Origin: Kribbella solani
GTDB lineage: Bacteria > Actinomycetota > Actinomycetes > Propionibacteriales > Kribbellaceae
Reading direction: 5' to 3'
NCBI RefSeq assembly: GCF_014205295.1
Contig: NZ_JACHNF010000001.1
Span: 5,580,001-5,644,000, forward strand
Length of the DNA: 64,000 nt
Under the pieces are notes generated by a model. The model saw nothing but the letters and a program-made list of their open reading frames with translations. It was not told the origin of the DNA and did no database searches. How positions within the stretch are numbered: position 1 is the first letter of the stretch; each line of letters begins with the position of its first letter. A program made the translations under genes and the position numbers. Below are positions 17,203 to 24,749 of the stretch, piece after piece.

Positions 17203-17571
17203 CCTATCGGGTGGTGGCTGAAAGAGGTCGATCGGTTGATCGAGGCGTCGTTCGAGCGGCTGCTCGCGGCCGACGGGCTGAACCGGCGCCAGTGGCAGGC
17301 GCTGAACGCGGCGGCCGGCGGCGAAGTGATCGCGGTGGCGCTGGCGCCGTTCCTGGACGACGACCCGGCCGAGCTCGCCGCGGTGACGAATCCGCTGGTC
17401 GAGCGCGAGTGGCTGACCGGCGACGAGCTGACGGCGGCCGGGTCGCGTGCCCTGGCGGACCTGACGGTCAAGGTCCGGGCGCACCGCCGTGCGATCACGG
17501 CGGGCATCTCCGAGCCGGAGTACCTGACCACCGTCGGCGTACTGCGCCGGATGGCCGGCAACCTGGAGTGA
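17179..17571 (+). CDS. Small MarR-like winged-helix protein
   Basis: About 130 residues. The opening ADNKPIGWWLKEVDRLIEAS and the following FERLLAADGLNRRQWQALNA resemble the N-terminal dimerisation helices of MarR proteins; a winged-helix body with VEREWLTGDELTAAG (wing) follows. In-frame ATGs exist at 17149, 17167, 17179 and 17185; those inside the operator block are favoured because 17149 would overlap the divergent gene. It faces the larger MarR gene and probably shares its control region. Its stop is followed immediately by a strong hairpin. Regulated targets cannot be seen. Confidence 0.75.
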   Translation: MYMSADNKPIGWWLKEVDRLIEASFERLLAADGLNRRQWQALNAAAGGEVIAVALAPFLDDDPAELAAVTNPLVEREWLTGDELTAAGSRALADLTVKVRAHRRAITAGISEPEYLTTVGVLRRMAGNLE

Positions 17572-17572
17572 A

Positions 17573-17617
17573 GGCTCCGAGTGTGACCGCCCAGGCGCGG
17601 CGGTCACACTCGGAGCC
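17573..17617 (+). terminator. Perfect 19-bp hairpin after the MarR-like gene
   Basis: GGCTCCGAGTGTGACCGCC (17573-17591) is perfectly complementary to 17599-17617, with a 7-base loop. It begins two bases after the stop codon. No U-tract follows, as is common in high-GC actinobacteria, so it is read as an intrinsic terminator or mRNA stabiliser. Confidence 0.75.
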
Positions 17618-17973
17618 CAGCCACCTCAAGGGGGAGGTTCCCGGTGAGGTGTCGGGAGCCTCCGGTGTCCTACCGCCCAGGACACTCGGCCCTGCCTGGC
17701 CCGAGGTGTCGGCCAGGAGGTGGTTGGAACGGCTGGGCGGCGGCGATACAGGGAACTCAGCCGCCAAGCCCAGCCGGGCCGGTGGGCGGCGCGGTCCGGG
17801 GCTGAGGAGTGCCCCGGACCGCGCCTGGGTGGTGTCCGGGACTGAGGAGTGCCCCGAACTTTCCAGAACTGCCCCTGAACGTGAGGAGACTCCAGGGTGC
17901 AGCAACCGGGTCTGAGGAGGACCCGGACGCATATCGGGTGTTACCGGTGTTGCGGTCCTGCTTCAGTGCTGTT
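17618..17973. other. Non-coding stretch with GC-rich short repeats
   Basis: About 356 bases without a convincing gene. They contain scattered copies of a short phrase (CTGAGGAGTGCCCCG twice, near 17803 and 17840, and related GGGTCTGAGGAGGACCCGG). Open frames here are antisense GC-rich noise. The stretch could be decayed sequence or an untranslated region. Confidence 0.4.
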
Positions 17974-18162
17974 TCAGTCGGTGGAGTCGAGCGGTCCGAG
18001 CAGGTCGTTGGTGACCTTCAGACCGGCGAAACGACGCCGCATCGCCTGCTCGTAGCGGGCGGCCAGTGGCGCTTCCGCGACGTACTGTGCGATCACGTGC
18101 TCGCCGAACCAGACCCGGACTCTGCGCCGGTGCTGTCTCGACGTCATTTCCGCGATGCTCAC
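17974..18162 (-). CDS. Small basic protein of unknown function
   Basis: A 62-residue protein beginning at GTG 18162 with GAGAGG just upstream. It has a basic stretch (MTSRQHRRRVRVWFGEHVIA) and the sequence YEQAMRRRFAGLKVTNDLL, and codon usage looks protein-like. Similar small proteins are remembered next to helix-turn-helix regulators in actinomycetes, and it is divergent from the XRE/TPR gene at 18377. An overlapping frame at 17963-18172 looks like noise. Function unknown. Confidence 0.6.
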   Translation of the reverse strand: MSIAEMTSRQHRRRVRVWFGEHVIAQYVAEAPLAARYEQAMRRRFAGLKVTNDLLGPLDSTD

Positions 18163-18192
18163 TACCTCTCACCCCGTAACTCTCAGGCCTTG

Positions 18193-18215
18193 CAACCAGT
18201 TGGACTTACTGGTTG
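18193..18215. promoter_or_regulatory. Inverted repeat between small gene and XRE regulator
   Basis: CAACCAGT (18193-18200) and ACTGGTTG (18208-18215) are perfect 8-bp arms separated by 7 bases, in the 214-base divergent region. This is a plausible operator for the helix-turn-helix regulator encoded at 18377. Confidence 0.45.
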
Positions 18216-18376
18216 TCATGGCAGTAATGGTGCACGAGCCCAACGTGACCGCTCTAGGACCTGGACCGGACCTTTGCCGGACCTCTTCCGGTCCTCTCGC
18301 GGACATCTGGGGGACAGCACCTTGTCGTGGGGCATGAGTCGAGACAACGTCTTAGCTGACGTGAACGGGAGGAACG

Positions 18377-19672
18377 ATGGCGGGTAGGTACGCGCCAAAG
18401 ACGGTCCTGGCGCACCTGATCCAGCGCCGGAACCAGACCTACTCCGAGATCGTCGCCGAGTTCGTCGAGCTGGGTGGAACCATCACCGAGCGGCACCTGC
18501 GGCGGCTCGCATCGGGCGAGCGCGCGGGGACCACTCCTCAGACCCGGCGCACCCTGCAACGCATGTTCGGCAAGCCGGTCGAGGAACTCCTCTCGCCGTA
18601 CCAGCCCGAACCGGCTGCCCAGGTGGTGCCGGCACCTGCCGCGAGTGGACGGATCACGACAGGTAATGAGATGGAGGTTCTCGACATGGCTGCCAGCCGA
18701 GCGAGGGCGTTTGCCCTCGCGGCCCAGTCCGGTCTCGGAAGCGAGGCCATGGAACAGGTGTACGACGACGTACGCCACGCCGCCCAGGCGTACCCGCAGC
18801 GCCCCCTGCCCGAAATCCTCGGCCAGCTGGTCGAGACGCAGGACCTGGTTTTCGGTCTGCTGGAGAGCCGCCAGCGCCCGGACCACCACCGCCAGCTGTA
18901 CTTCCTGGCCGGGGTGACCGGCGGTCTGCTGGCCAAGGCCTCGCACGACCTCGGCAACCCGCACGCCGCCCTGACCCAGGCGCGGACCGCGTTCCTCTGC
19001 GCCGACAACGCCGACCACCACGGCCTCCGGGCCTGGGTCCGCGGCCTGCAGTCCCTGGTCTCGTACTGGGCCGGCAACCCGCACGACTCGGTCCGCTACG
19101 CGCAGCTCGGCGCCGGGTACGCGGAGCAGGCGAACAGCACCACCAGCGTCTGGCTCCCGGTCAGCGAGGCCCGGGCCTGGGCAGCGCTCGGCAACCCGGA
19201 AGCGGCCCGGCACGCGCTCGAGCGCGCCGAGGATGCCTGGGACTCGGTCCAGAACGACGACCTGGACGCCATGGGCGGCCTGTGCACGTTCGGCCGCAAC
19301 CGCCAGCTCTACTACGCCGCCGACGCGCTGGCGTGGCTGCCGGGTGAAGTCGACCAGGCACAGCGGTACTCCAGCCAGGCAGTGGACGCGTACACCGACC
19401 AGAACCACCCGGAGTGGGCCTTCGGTGACGCCGCCGGCAGCCACGCCGCGATGGCGATCACCCGGATCGCGAGCGGCGAGCTGGACGGCGCGGCGGACGC
19501 GCTGGCGCCGGTGCTGACGCTGCCGACGGAGCGGCGGATCAACGGTGTCGTGCACTCGGCCCGCCGGGTCCACCAGGCGCTGCGGCAGTCCGGCCGCGCC
19601 GAGGATGCCCGGGAGCTGCAGGAGGAGATCGAGGCCTTCACCCGGACGCCGATGCAGACGTACCCCCGGTAG
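18377..19672 (+). CDS. XRE-type regulator with C-terminal tetratricopeptide-like region
   Basis: A 431-residue protein. The first 75 residues form a helix-turn-helix (VLAHLIQRRNQTYSEIVAEF, then ITERHLRRLASGERAGTTPQ). The rest is helical with repeated Ala/Leu pairs such as YAQLGAGYAEQAN, EARAWAALGNPEAARHALER and AVDAYTDQNHPEWAFGDAAG, as in TPR-containing regulators of the NsdA type in Streptomyces. GGGAGGAA lies five bases before ATG 18377, a strong ribosome site. Such proteins often act in development or antibiotic control, which is inference here. The divergent small gene and operator-like repeat are its nearest context. Confidence 0.85.
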   Translation: MAGRYAPKTVLAHLIQRRNQTYSEIVAEFVELGGTITERHLRRLASGERAGTTPQTRRTLQRMFGKPVEELLSPYQPEPAAQVVPAPAASGRITTGNEMEVLDMAASRARAFALAAQSGLGSEAMEQVYDDVRHAAQAYPQRPLPEILGQLVETQDLVFGLLESRQRPDHHRQLYFLAGVTGGLLAKASHDLGNPHAALTQARTAFLCADNADHHGLRAWVRGLQSLVSYWAGNPHDSVRYAQLGAGYAEQANSTTSVWLPVSEARAWAALGNPEAARHALERAEDAWDSVQNDDLDAMGGLCTFGRNRQLYYAADALAWLPGEVDQAQRYSSQAVDAYTDQNHPEWAFGDAAGSHAAMAITRIASGELDGAADALAPVLTLPTERRINGVVHSARRVHQALRQSGRAEDARELQEEIEAFTRTPMQTYPR

Positions 19673-19715
19673 TCTCTGCCCGAAACTGGAGCGGTGGGGG
19701 AAAGGCAAGACAGCT

Positions 19716-20249
19716 ATGGAGCTCAGCGGCGAGCTGACTGTACTGCGCGAATTCCGGACGTCCGACCTCGACGATTACCTGGCCATCGCCGGTGACGACC
19801 GGGTCACCACCTGGATGGCGTTCGACAGCTACGACCGGGCCAAGGCCGAGCAGAACCTGGCCGGCATCATCGACCGGTCGGCGCGGCAGGACCGGCCGGA
19901 CTACATGCTCGCGGTCACCCGGCCGGTCGACGACCGCGTGGTCGGGTTCGCCCGGATCGCGCCGAGCGGACCCTGGACGGCGAAGCTCGGCTACGCGATC
20001 CACGCCGACCAGTGGGGCCGTGGGTACGCCACCGACGCCGCCCGGACGCTGCTGCGCTTCGCCTTCGGCACCCTGTCCCGGCACCGGGTGACCGCCGCGA
20101 TCGGCCCCGAGAACGAGGCCTCGATCGCGGTCGTGAAGCGCCTCGGGTTCACGTACGAGGGCCAGCTTCGCGACCATGTCTTCACCAACGGCGGCTGGCG
20201 GGACTCGCTGCTGTACTCGCTGCTCGAACCCGAGTACGCGCCCGCCTGA
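19716..20249 (+). CDS. GNAT family N-acetyltransferase (RimJ/RimL-like)
   Basis: A 177-residue acetyltransferase. LTVLREFRTSDLDDYLAI opens the fold, LGYAIHADQWGRGYATDAAR holds the acetyl-CoA loop (QWGRGYA matches Q/RxxGxG/A), and NEASIAVVKRLGFTYEGQLRD is the typical RimJ-like end. A GAAAGG-type ribosome site precedes ATG 19716 by about 10 bases. It probably acetylates a protein N-terminus or a small amine. It follows the XRE regulator by 43 bases and may be cotranscribed with it. Confidence 0.9.
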   Translation: MELSGELTVLREFRTSDLDDYLAIAGDDRVTTWMAFDSYDRAKAEQNLAGIIDRSARQDRPDYMLAVTRPVDDRVVGFARIAPSGPWTAKLGYAIHADQWGRGYATDAARTLLRFAFGTLSRHRVTAAIGPENEASIAVVKRLGFTYEGQLRDHVFTNGGWRDSLLYSLLEPEYAPA

Positions 20250-20284
20250 TCGAAGCGCTTGGCGTGGTGGGGAGACTGGATTCC

Positions 20285-21229
20285 ATGGCCGCCACCAGTT
20301 CTGCTTCGCTGCCGCCGCTGAGTCCACCGAGTCCGCTGAGTCCACTGGCTCCGCTGACTCCGCTGCGGGACGGGCTCGCGCGGATGATCCTGACGAAGGT
20401 GGCCGGCCCGGATCCGTACGCCGAGCGCGACCGGGTGCACAAGACGCCCGGGCCGCGCTGGTTCGCGCCGGACCGGCCGATCCGCCGCGTACACGGTGAC
20501 GCGTCGATGTTCGCCGGCGGACTGCGGGCGCTGTTGTTGCAGTCGCTGCATCCACTCGCGATGGCGGCGGTGGCGGCACACTCCGGGTATCGCGGTGACC
20601 CGTGGGGCCGGTTGCGTCGTACCAGCTACTTCCTGGCCATCACGACGTACGGTGCCGTACCGGATGCCGAGGAGGCGATCGCGCACGTTCGGTCCGTACA
20701 CGAGCGTGTCCGGGGGACCAGTCCGGGTGGGGTGAAGTACCGGGCGTCGGACCCCCATCTACTCAAGTGGGTGCATGTGGCGGAGGTGGACAGCTTCCTG
20801 CTGGCCCACCAGCGGTACGGGGCGCGGCCGCTGACTGCTGACGAGCAGGACCTGTACGTCGAGGACGCTGCGCTGGTAGCTCGCAAGCTCGGGGTCATAG
20901 ACCCACCGACCACGGTCGCTGAGCTGCAACAGCTACTGAAGGACTACCAGCCGGAGCTGCGCGGTACAGCGGAAGCACGCCAGGCCGCCCGCTTCATGCT
21001 GGTTCACCCGCCCGTACCCTGGGCGGCCAGACCGGCGTACGGCGTGCTGACTGCTGCTGCGGTCGGACTGCTCCCGTGGTGGACCAGACTGCCGCTCCGG
21101 CTCCCGTACCTGCCACTGGCCGAACGGACCGTCGTCCGAGCCGCCGGTGACGGCCTCACCAGAACCATCCGCTGGGCACTGGCTTCACCGAACCTGGAAG
21201 ACCGGTCGCAGGCACCCGCCGTGATCTAG
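20285..21229 (+). CDS. MpaB/latex-clearing-like oxygenase family protein (DUF2236)
   Basis: A 314-residue DUF2236 protein, the family that includes rubber oxygenase Lcp and fungal MpaB. Typical parts are FAGGLRALLLQSLHPLAMAA, HSGYRGDPWGRLRRTSYFLA and DPHLLKWVHVAEVDSFLLA with the conserved Arg/His and Asp residues near the expected heme-binding helices. The first 30 residues are a Pro/Ser/Leu repeat (SPPSPLSPLAPLTPL) encoded by CCGCTGA-like units. ATG 20285 follows GGGGAGA by about 8 bases. Haem binding and any oxygenase substrate are inferred from family, not shown. Confidence 0.85.
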   Translation: MAATSSASLPPLSPPSPLSPLAPLTPLRDGLARMILTKVAGPDPYAERDRVHKTPGPRWFAPDRPIRRVHGDASMFAGGLRALLLQSLHPLAMAAVAAHSGYRGDPWGRLRRTSYFLAITTYGAVPDAEEAIAHVRSVHERVRGTSPGGVKYRASDPHLLKWVHVAEVDSFLLAHQRYGARPLTADEQDLYVEDAALVARKLGVIDPPTTVAELQQLLKDYQPELRGTAEARQAARFMLVHPPVPWAARPAYGVLTAAAVGLLPWWTRLPLRLPYLPLAERTVVRAAGDGLTRTIRWALASPNLEDRSQAPAVI

Positions 21230-21238
21230 GTTGTTCCT

Positions 21239-22438
21239 GTGCCGCTGCGTCCTCATCGTCCGCTTCCGCTGGCCACGCCGGCGGGTGTCGAGGTGCTGAC
21301 CAGAATCCTCACGCAGGGTCCGATCCCGCGGGTGGAGATCGCGCGCCGGACCGGACTGTCGCAGGCGGCGGTGACCAAGGCGGTGGCGCCGCTGATCGAG
21401 ACCGGGTTCGTCACGGATCAGGCGGCACCCGCGGGAGGCGACAGCCAGGTCGGCATCGGGCGACCGGTGAGTCCGTTGACCGTCGTACCCAGCAGCGTTT
21501 CGGTGATCGGGGTCAAGGTCACGCCGACCAGTCTGATCGGCGTCACCACCGACTTCACCGCGGGCATCCTGAACGTACGGCACGAGGAGCTCGACGACAC
21601 CGTCCCGCAAGCCGTGATCGACCAGCTCGCGGAACATGTGAAGGCGCTGATCGGCGCACTCAAATCCGGTACGGCGGTGGCCGGCCCGCTGGCCGGGATC
21701 GGGATCGCGGTGTCCGGCGATGTCGACGCGGCGAACGGCGTGGTGCGGGACTCGCCGCTGATGGGCTGGCGCGGCGTACCGGTCGCGGAGTTGCTCGGCG
21801 AGCGGGTCAGCCTGCCGATCGTGGTGTCCAACGACGTCCGCGCGCTGACCGTCGCGGAGCACTGGTTCGGCGTCGGCGTGAACGCGGACTCGTTCGCGCT
21901 GGTGACGATCGGCTCCGGGATCGGCTGCGGCCTGTACGTCAACGGCGAGGTGGTGTCCGGGGCGTACGGCGTCTCCGGCGAGCTCGGCCATCTGCCGCTC
22001 GCGCCCGGCGAACTGGTGTGTACCTGCGGCCGGCGTGGTTGCGTGGAAACCGTCGCGTCGTCGGATGCGATCCTGGCCCGGATTCGGGACACCACCGGCC
22101 GGAAGGAGCTGGACCTGGCCGGGGCGATCGAGCTCGCCCACGCCGGCGACCGGCAGGCGGGTGCCGCGTTCGACCGCGCCGGTGAGGTGATCGGCGCGGC
22201 GCTGGCGGCGATGGTGAACCTGGTCGGCCCCGAACTGGTCGTGATCGCGGGCGAAGGCGTCGCCGAGTACGAGCTGTACGAGGAGCGGATGCGCCGCGCC
22301 TTCGCCGACCACGCCTTCGGCGCCGCGGGCAACTGCCGGCTGATGCTCCGCTCGCACACCTTCGACGACTGGGCCCGCGGCGCCGCCGCGACCGTCATCC
22401 GCGCCTACGTCCGCGCCGAACCACCCCTCCACCGCTGA
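21239..22438 (+). CDS. ROK family transcriptional regulator/sugar kinase
   Basis: A 399-residue ROK protein. An N-terminal winged helix (PIPRVEIARRTGLSQAAVTKAVAPLI) is followed by a sugar-kinase fold: SGDVDAANGVVRDSPLMGW, the ATP/sugar loop TIGSGIGCGLYVNGEVVSGAYG, and the zinc motif ELVCTCGRRGCVETVAS. The full DNA-binding domain points to a regulator such as NagC or XylR rather than a stand-alone kinase. GTG 21239 starts nine bases after the previous stop. No sugar operon is seen next to it, so the inducer is open. Confidence 0.92.
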   Translation: MPLRPHRPLPLATPAGVEVLTRILTQGPIPRVEIARRTGLSQAAVTKAVAPLIETGFVTDQAAPAGGDSQVGIGRPVSPLTVVPSSVSVIGVKVTPTSLIGVTTDFTAGILNVRHEELDDTVPQAVIDQLAEHVKALIGALKSGTAVAGPLAGIGIAVSGDVDAANGVVRDSPLMGWRGVPVAELLGERVSLPIVVSNDVRALTVAEHWFGVGVNADSFALVTIGSGIGCGLYVNGEVVSGAYGVSGELGHLPLAPGELVCTCGRRGCVETVASSDAILARIRDTTGRKELDLAGAIELAHAGDRQAGAAFDRAGEVIGAALAAMVNLVGPELVVIAGEGVAEYELYEERMRRAFADHAFGAAGNCRLMLRSHTFDDWARGAAATVIRAYVRAEPPLHR

Positions 22439-22466
22439 CCCCGCCGCCCCGGCCCAGGGCAATTTC

Positions 22467-22476
22467 GGAGGTGAAC
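22467..22476 (+). repeat. GGAGGTGAAC copy beside the IS30 left end
   Basis: GGAGGTGAAC occurs here, downstream of the ROK gene. The same 10-mer recurs at 23799 just right of the IS30 element, and GGAGGTGAA recurs in the large palindrome at 43872-43880. It may belong to a dispersed terminator-type palindrome. Confidence 0.5.
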
Positions 22477-22490
22477 GCCGCCAGTTGACC

Positions 22491-22516
22491 GGCGGGGTCC
22501 AGTGGTCTAAGCAACG
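22491..22516 (+). repeat. IS30 terminal inverted repeat, left
   Basis: Contains GGGGTCCAGTGGTC. It matches the right end at 25 of 26 positions in reverse orientation. The transposase stop codon (TAG, 22507-22509) lies inside it. Confidence 0.9.
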
Positions 22517-23730
22517 AGTAGTTCGGCCAGTGCTTGGGCTGGGGTTTTGAGGTTGAGTGTAGGGCGGGGTCGTTGGTTGAGGGTGGTGGCGATCTGGTCG
22601 AGGCTGGCGGCGGTGTGGGTGGACAGGTCTGTGCCTTTGGTGAGCCAGAACCGCAGGAGCCGGTTGGTGTTCTCGTTGGTGCCGCGTTGCCAGGGGGAGT
22701 GGGGGTCGCAGAAGTAGACAGGCATGTTCAGATCGAGCTGGATGCGCCGGTAGGCGGCTAGTTCGCGTCCGCGGTCCCAGGTCAGGGAGCGGCGCAGGTG
22801 GTCGGGCAGGGTGCGCATCTGGGTGATCATGGTCTCGGCCACGGTGTCGGCGTCGTGCTGGCCGGGCAGGTGCAGCAAGATGGTGAACCGGGTGGTGCGC
22901 TCGACGAGTGTGCCGACCGCGGAGCGGTTGCCGGTGCCGATGATCAGGTCGCCTTCCCAATGTCCGGGCACGGCACGGTCGGTGGCCTCGGCGGGGCGTT
23001 GACTGATCGTGAACGCTTCCCGGTACGGGTTTCGGGCCTGGCGATGGTCGCCGCCGCGGGGTTTGCGGGCCGTGCGGCGCAGGCTCAACTGCCGGTGCAG
23101 GTCTTGTCGCAGCTGGCCGCGGGTCTGCACATACAGCGCTTGGTAGATGGTTTCGTGCGACACACGAGCCATCCTCTCCTGCGCGCTGTCGCCGGGGTGA
23201 TCACGGCGCAGTACTGCCGCGATCAGGCCCGGGGACCAGCCGGTGTCCATCCAGCCGGTGATCCGGGCGCACAGCCCCGGATCGGCGGCCAGCTTGAACT
23301 CCTTGGGCCGGCGCCGCCGCTCATGAGCGGCACGGTGAGCCACCGGCGCCCAATAGGACCCGTCCCGGCCGCGATTGCGGGCCACCTCACGCCAGATCAC
23401 CGACTTGTCCCGCCCGATCGCCTCACCGATCCCGGCATACGACAACCCCTGCCGTAACAGCACAGCGATCACCGCCCGGTCCTCACTGGTCAACGGCCGC
23501 CGAGCTCGCGTCCCCGCGACCCCACCCGGGACTGCTGCTGGCACGCTGCCCGGCAACCCACCAGCTCTGTTCTGCCGCAACGATGGCTCCACAAGCCCCG
23601 ATGTTCGCCACCACAACGAACCCGTATCCCACGACACGCCGACCGCCGACGCCGCTGACTGCACCGACCACCCACCACCCACCAGCGCGAAAAACTCATC
23701 CCGCACTCCGTACGGATACCTCATCGGCAT
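22507..23730 (-). CDS. IS30 family transposase
   Basis: A 407-residue DDE transposase. The N-terminal part holds helix-turn-helix segments (LSYAGIGEAIGRDKSVIWRE matches the IS30 type). The catalytic triad is visible: the first Asp in GHWEGDLIIG, the second in SLTWDRGRELA and the Glu in PWQRGTNENTN. ATG 23730 follows GGAAGG by about eight bases; a GTG at 23739 is an alternative. The gene fills almost all of the element and appears intact, so the element may still be mobile. Confidence 0.95.
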   Translation of the reverse strand: MPMRYPYGVRDEFFALVGGGWSVQSAASAVGVSWDTGSLWWRTSGLVEPSLRQNRAGGLPGSVPAAVPGGVAGTRARRPLTSEDRAVIAVLLRQGLSYAGIGEAIGRDKSVIWREVARNRGRDGSYWAPVAHRAAHERRRRPKEFKLAADPGLCARITGWMDTGWSPGLIAAVLRRDHPGDSAQERMARVSHETIYQALYVQTRGQLRQDLHRQLSLRRTARKPRGGDHRQARNPYREAFTISQRPAEATDRAVPGHWEGDLIIGTGNRSAVGTLVERTTRFTILLHLPGQHDADTVAETMITQMRTLPDHLRRSLTWDRGRELAAYRRIQLDLNMPVYFCDPHSPWQRGTNENTNRLLRFWLTKGTDLSTHTAASLDQIATTLNQRPRPTLNLKTPAQALAELLVA

Positions 23731-23750
23731 ACACAACACCTTCCATCAGG

Positions 23751-23776
23751 CGTTGCTTCGACCACTGGACCCCGCC
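23751..23776 (-). repeat. IS30 terminal inverted repeat, right
   Basis: Contains GACCACTGGACCCC. It is the partner of the left end with one mismatch, and is followed by the target duplication ACC. Confidence 0.9.
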
Positions 23777-23806
23777 ACCCTTCACACCCCGCATGCCGGA
23801 GGTGAA

Positions 23807-23842
23807 CGGTGCATTTGAGAGGTGAACCTCTCAAATGCACCG
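23807..23842 (-). terminator. 17-bp palindromic terminator after the ParA gene
   Basis: CGGTGCATTTGAGAGGT (23807-23823) pairs perfectly with 23826-23842 across a 2-base centre. On the minus strand it lies about 45 bases past the ParA stop codon. The arms are AT-rich for this genome. Confidence 0.7.
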
Positions 23843-23885
23843 GGGGGTAGCGGGGACAGGGCGGGTGGTGGTCAGGTGCGGGCGG

Positions 23886-24482
23886 TCAGGTGCGGGCGGC
23901 GGCGAGGATCTTGCGCCAGACCTTCTTGTACGAGTCGAGGCCGTCGGTGGCCAGTGGGCCGGTCGGGCCGGCGGTGATCGAGACACGCTCCGGGATAGTG
24001 CCCCAGACCGGAATGCTCTCGGCCGCGTAGTGCTGCATGGCCTCCTGGTACGAGCGGGTGTACGTACGCGCCGAGCAGATCACCAGGCCGGCCGGCACGT
24101 GATCGGGTACGAGCTCCATCACCGCCTTCACCCGCGGCGTCTCGACCCCGCCGACGCGGGTCGGGATGATCACGATCCGGGCCCGTTCGAGCGCCTTGTT
24201 CAGCAGCCGCTCGTGGGACGGCGGCATGTCCACGATGCCGATGCCCTCCGGCGGAACCTTGTCCAGCGCCTTGGTCAGCAGCCGCTCGGTCGGCGCCTCC
24301 GCGATCTCGATCCGGTTCAGGTGCTCGTCGTCGGAGTCGGCGATCCAGTCCGCGGCGCTGCCCTGCGGATCCGCGTCGACCAGGGTGGATGTGCGACGGT
24401 TGGACGATGCCAGCGCGGCCAAGTACACCGACGTGGTTGTCTTCCCGACCCCGCCCTTCAGTGCAGCTGTCACGATGATCAT
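23886..24482 (-). CDS. Orphan ParA family ATPase
   Basis: A 198-residue ParA/MinD-type ATPase. The deviant Walker A motif KGGVGKTT is at residues 9-16, followed by the A' region TLVDADPQGSAADW, then IGIVDMPPSHERL (Walker B equivalent) and VVIIPTRVGG-like IVIIPTRVGGVETPRV. The short length fits the plasmid-type ParA subgroup. No ParB-like gene or centromere-like repeat is seen nearby, so it may position a cargo other than DNA or be a remnant of a mobile element. ATG 24482 starts the conserved core directly. Confidence 0.9.
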   Translation of the reverse strand: MIIVTAALKGGVGKTTTSVYLAALASSNRRTSTLVDADPQGSAADWIADSDDEHLNRIEIAEAPTERLLTKALDKVPPEGIGIVDMPPSHERLLNKALERARIVIIPTRVGGVETPRVKAVMELVPDHVPAGLVICSARTYTRSYQEAMQHYAAESIPVWGTIPERVSITAGPTGPLATDGLDSYKKVWRKILAAART

Positions 24483-24656
24483 GGAGTGAATCTACCCGGA
24501 CCGGACCGGATTTCGGCGTGTCGTCGGCGTTGCCGATCCACATCGTGATAGTTGCCCCCGGCCCATGTGACCAAGCTCAAGCCCACTTCAGCCCGGAATC
24601 CTTCCGGCTGTCCGCCGCCTCTTACTCCTGACTCGACCCTGACGAAGGAGCTCCTG

Positions 24657-24749
24657 ATGACCGTTACCCTGACCATCGCCGCCGTTGCCGTGGTGCTGCT
24701 GCTCGGCACCTGCAGCGTTGTCGTCCTGCGCCGGAGGAGCCGTGGCTGA
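24657..24749 (+). CDS. 30-residue single-pass membrane peptide
   Basis: A tiny gene: MTVTLTIAAVAVVLLLGTCS, then VVVLRRRSRG. It is one hydrophobic helix with a positive C-terminal end (Arg-Arg-Arg-Ser-Arg), so the tail likely faces the cytoplasm. AAGGAG lies seven to eight bases before ATG 24657, a near-perfect ribosome site. Its stop overlaps the ECF sigma start at 24742 by 8 bases, which implies translational coupling. It could act as a membrane tether or sensor for the sigma factor, but no relative is known to me. Confidence 0.65.
   Translation: MTVTLTIAAVAVVLLLGTCSVVVLRRRSRG

Larger units (their letters stand above)
22491..23776 (-). mobile_element. IS30 family insertion sequence
   Basis: A complete 1286-bp element with one transposase gene on the minus strand. 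The two ends are inverted repeats of 26 bp with a single mismatch. ACC stands on both outer sides (22488-22490 and 23777-23779), consistent with the 2-3 bp target duplication of this family. It sits between the ROK gene and the palindromic terminator of the ParA gene and does not break a recognisable gene. Confidence 0.92.

Noticed and set aside
17495..17932. A 145-codon minus-strand frame.
   Set aside because: It overlaps the MarR-like gene and its strong hairpin and has Pro/Ser/Arg-rich noise composition.
23886..24482. A complete plasmid partition system.
   Set aside because: No ParB or centromere-like array was found beside the ParA gene.
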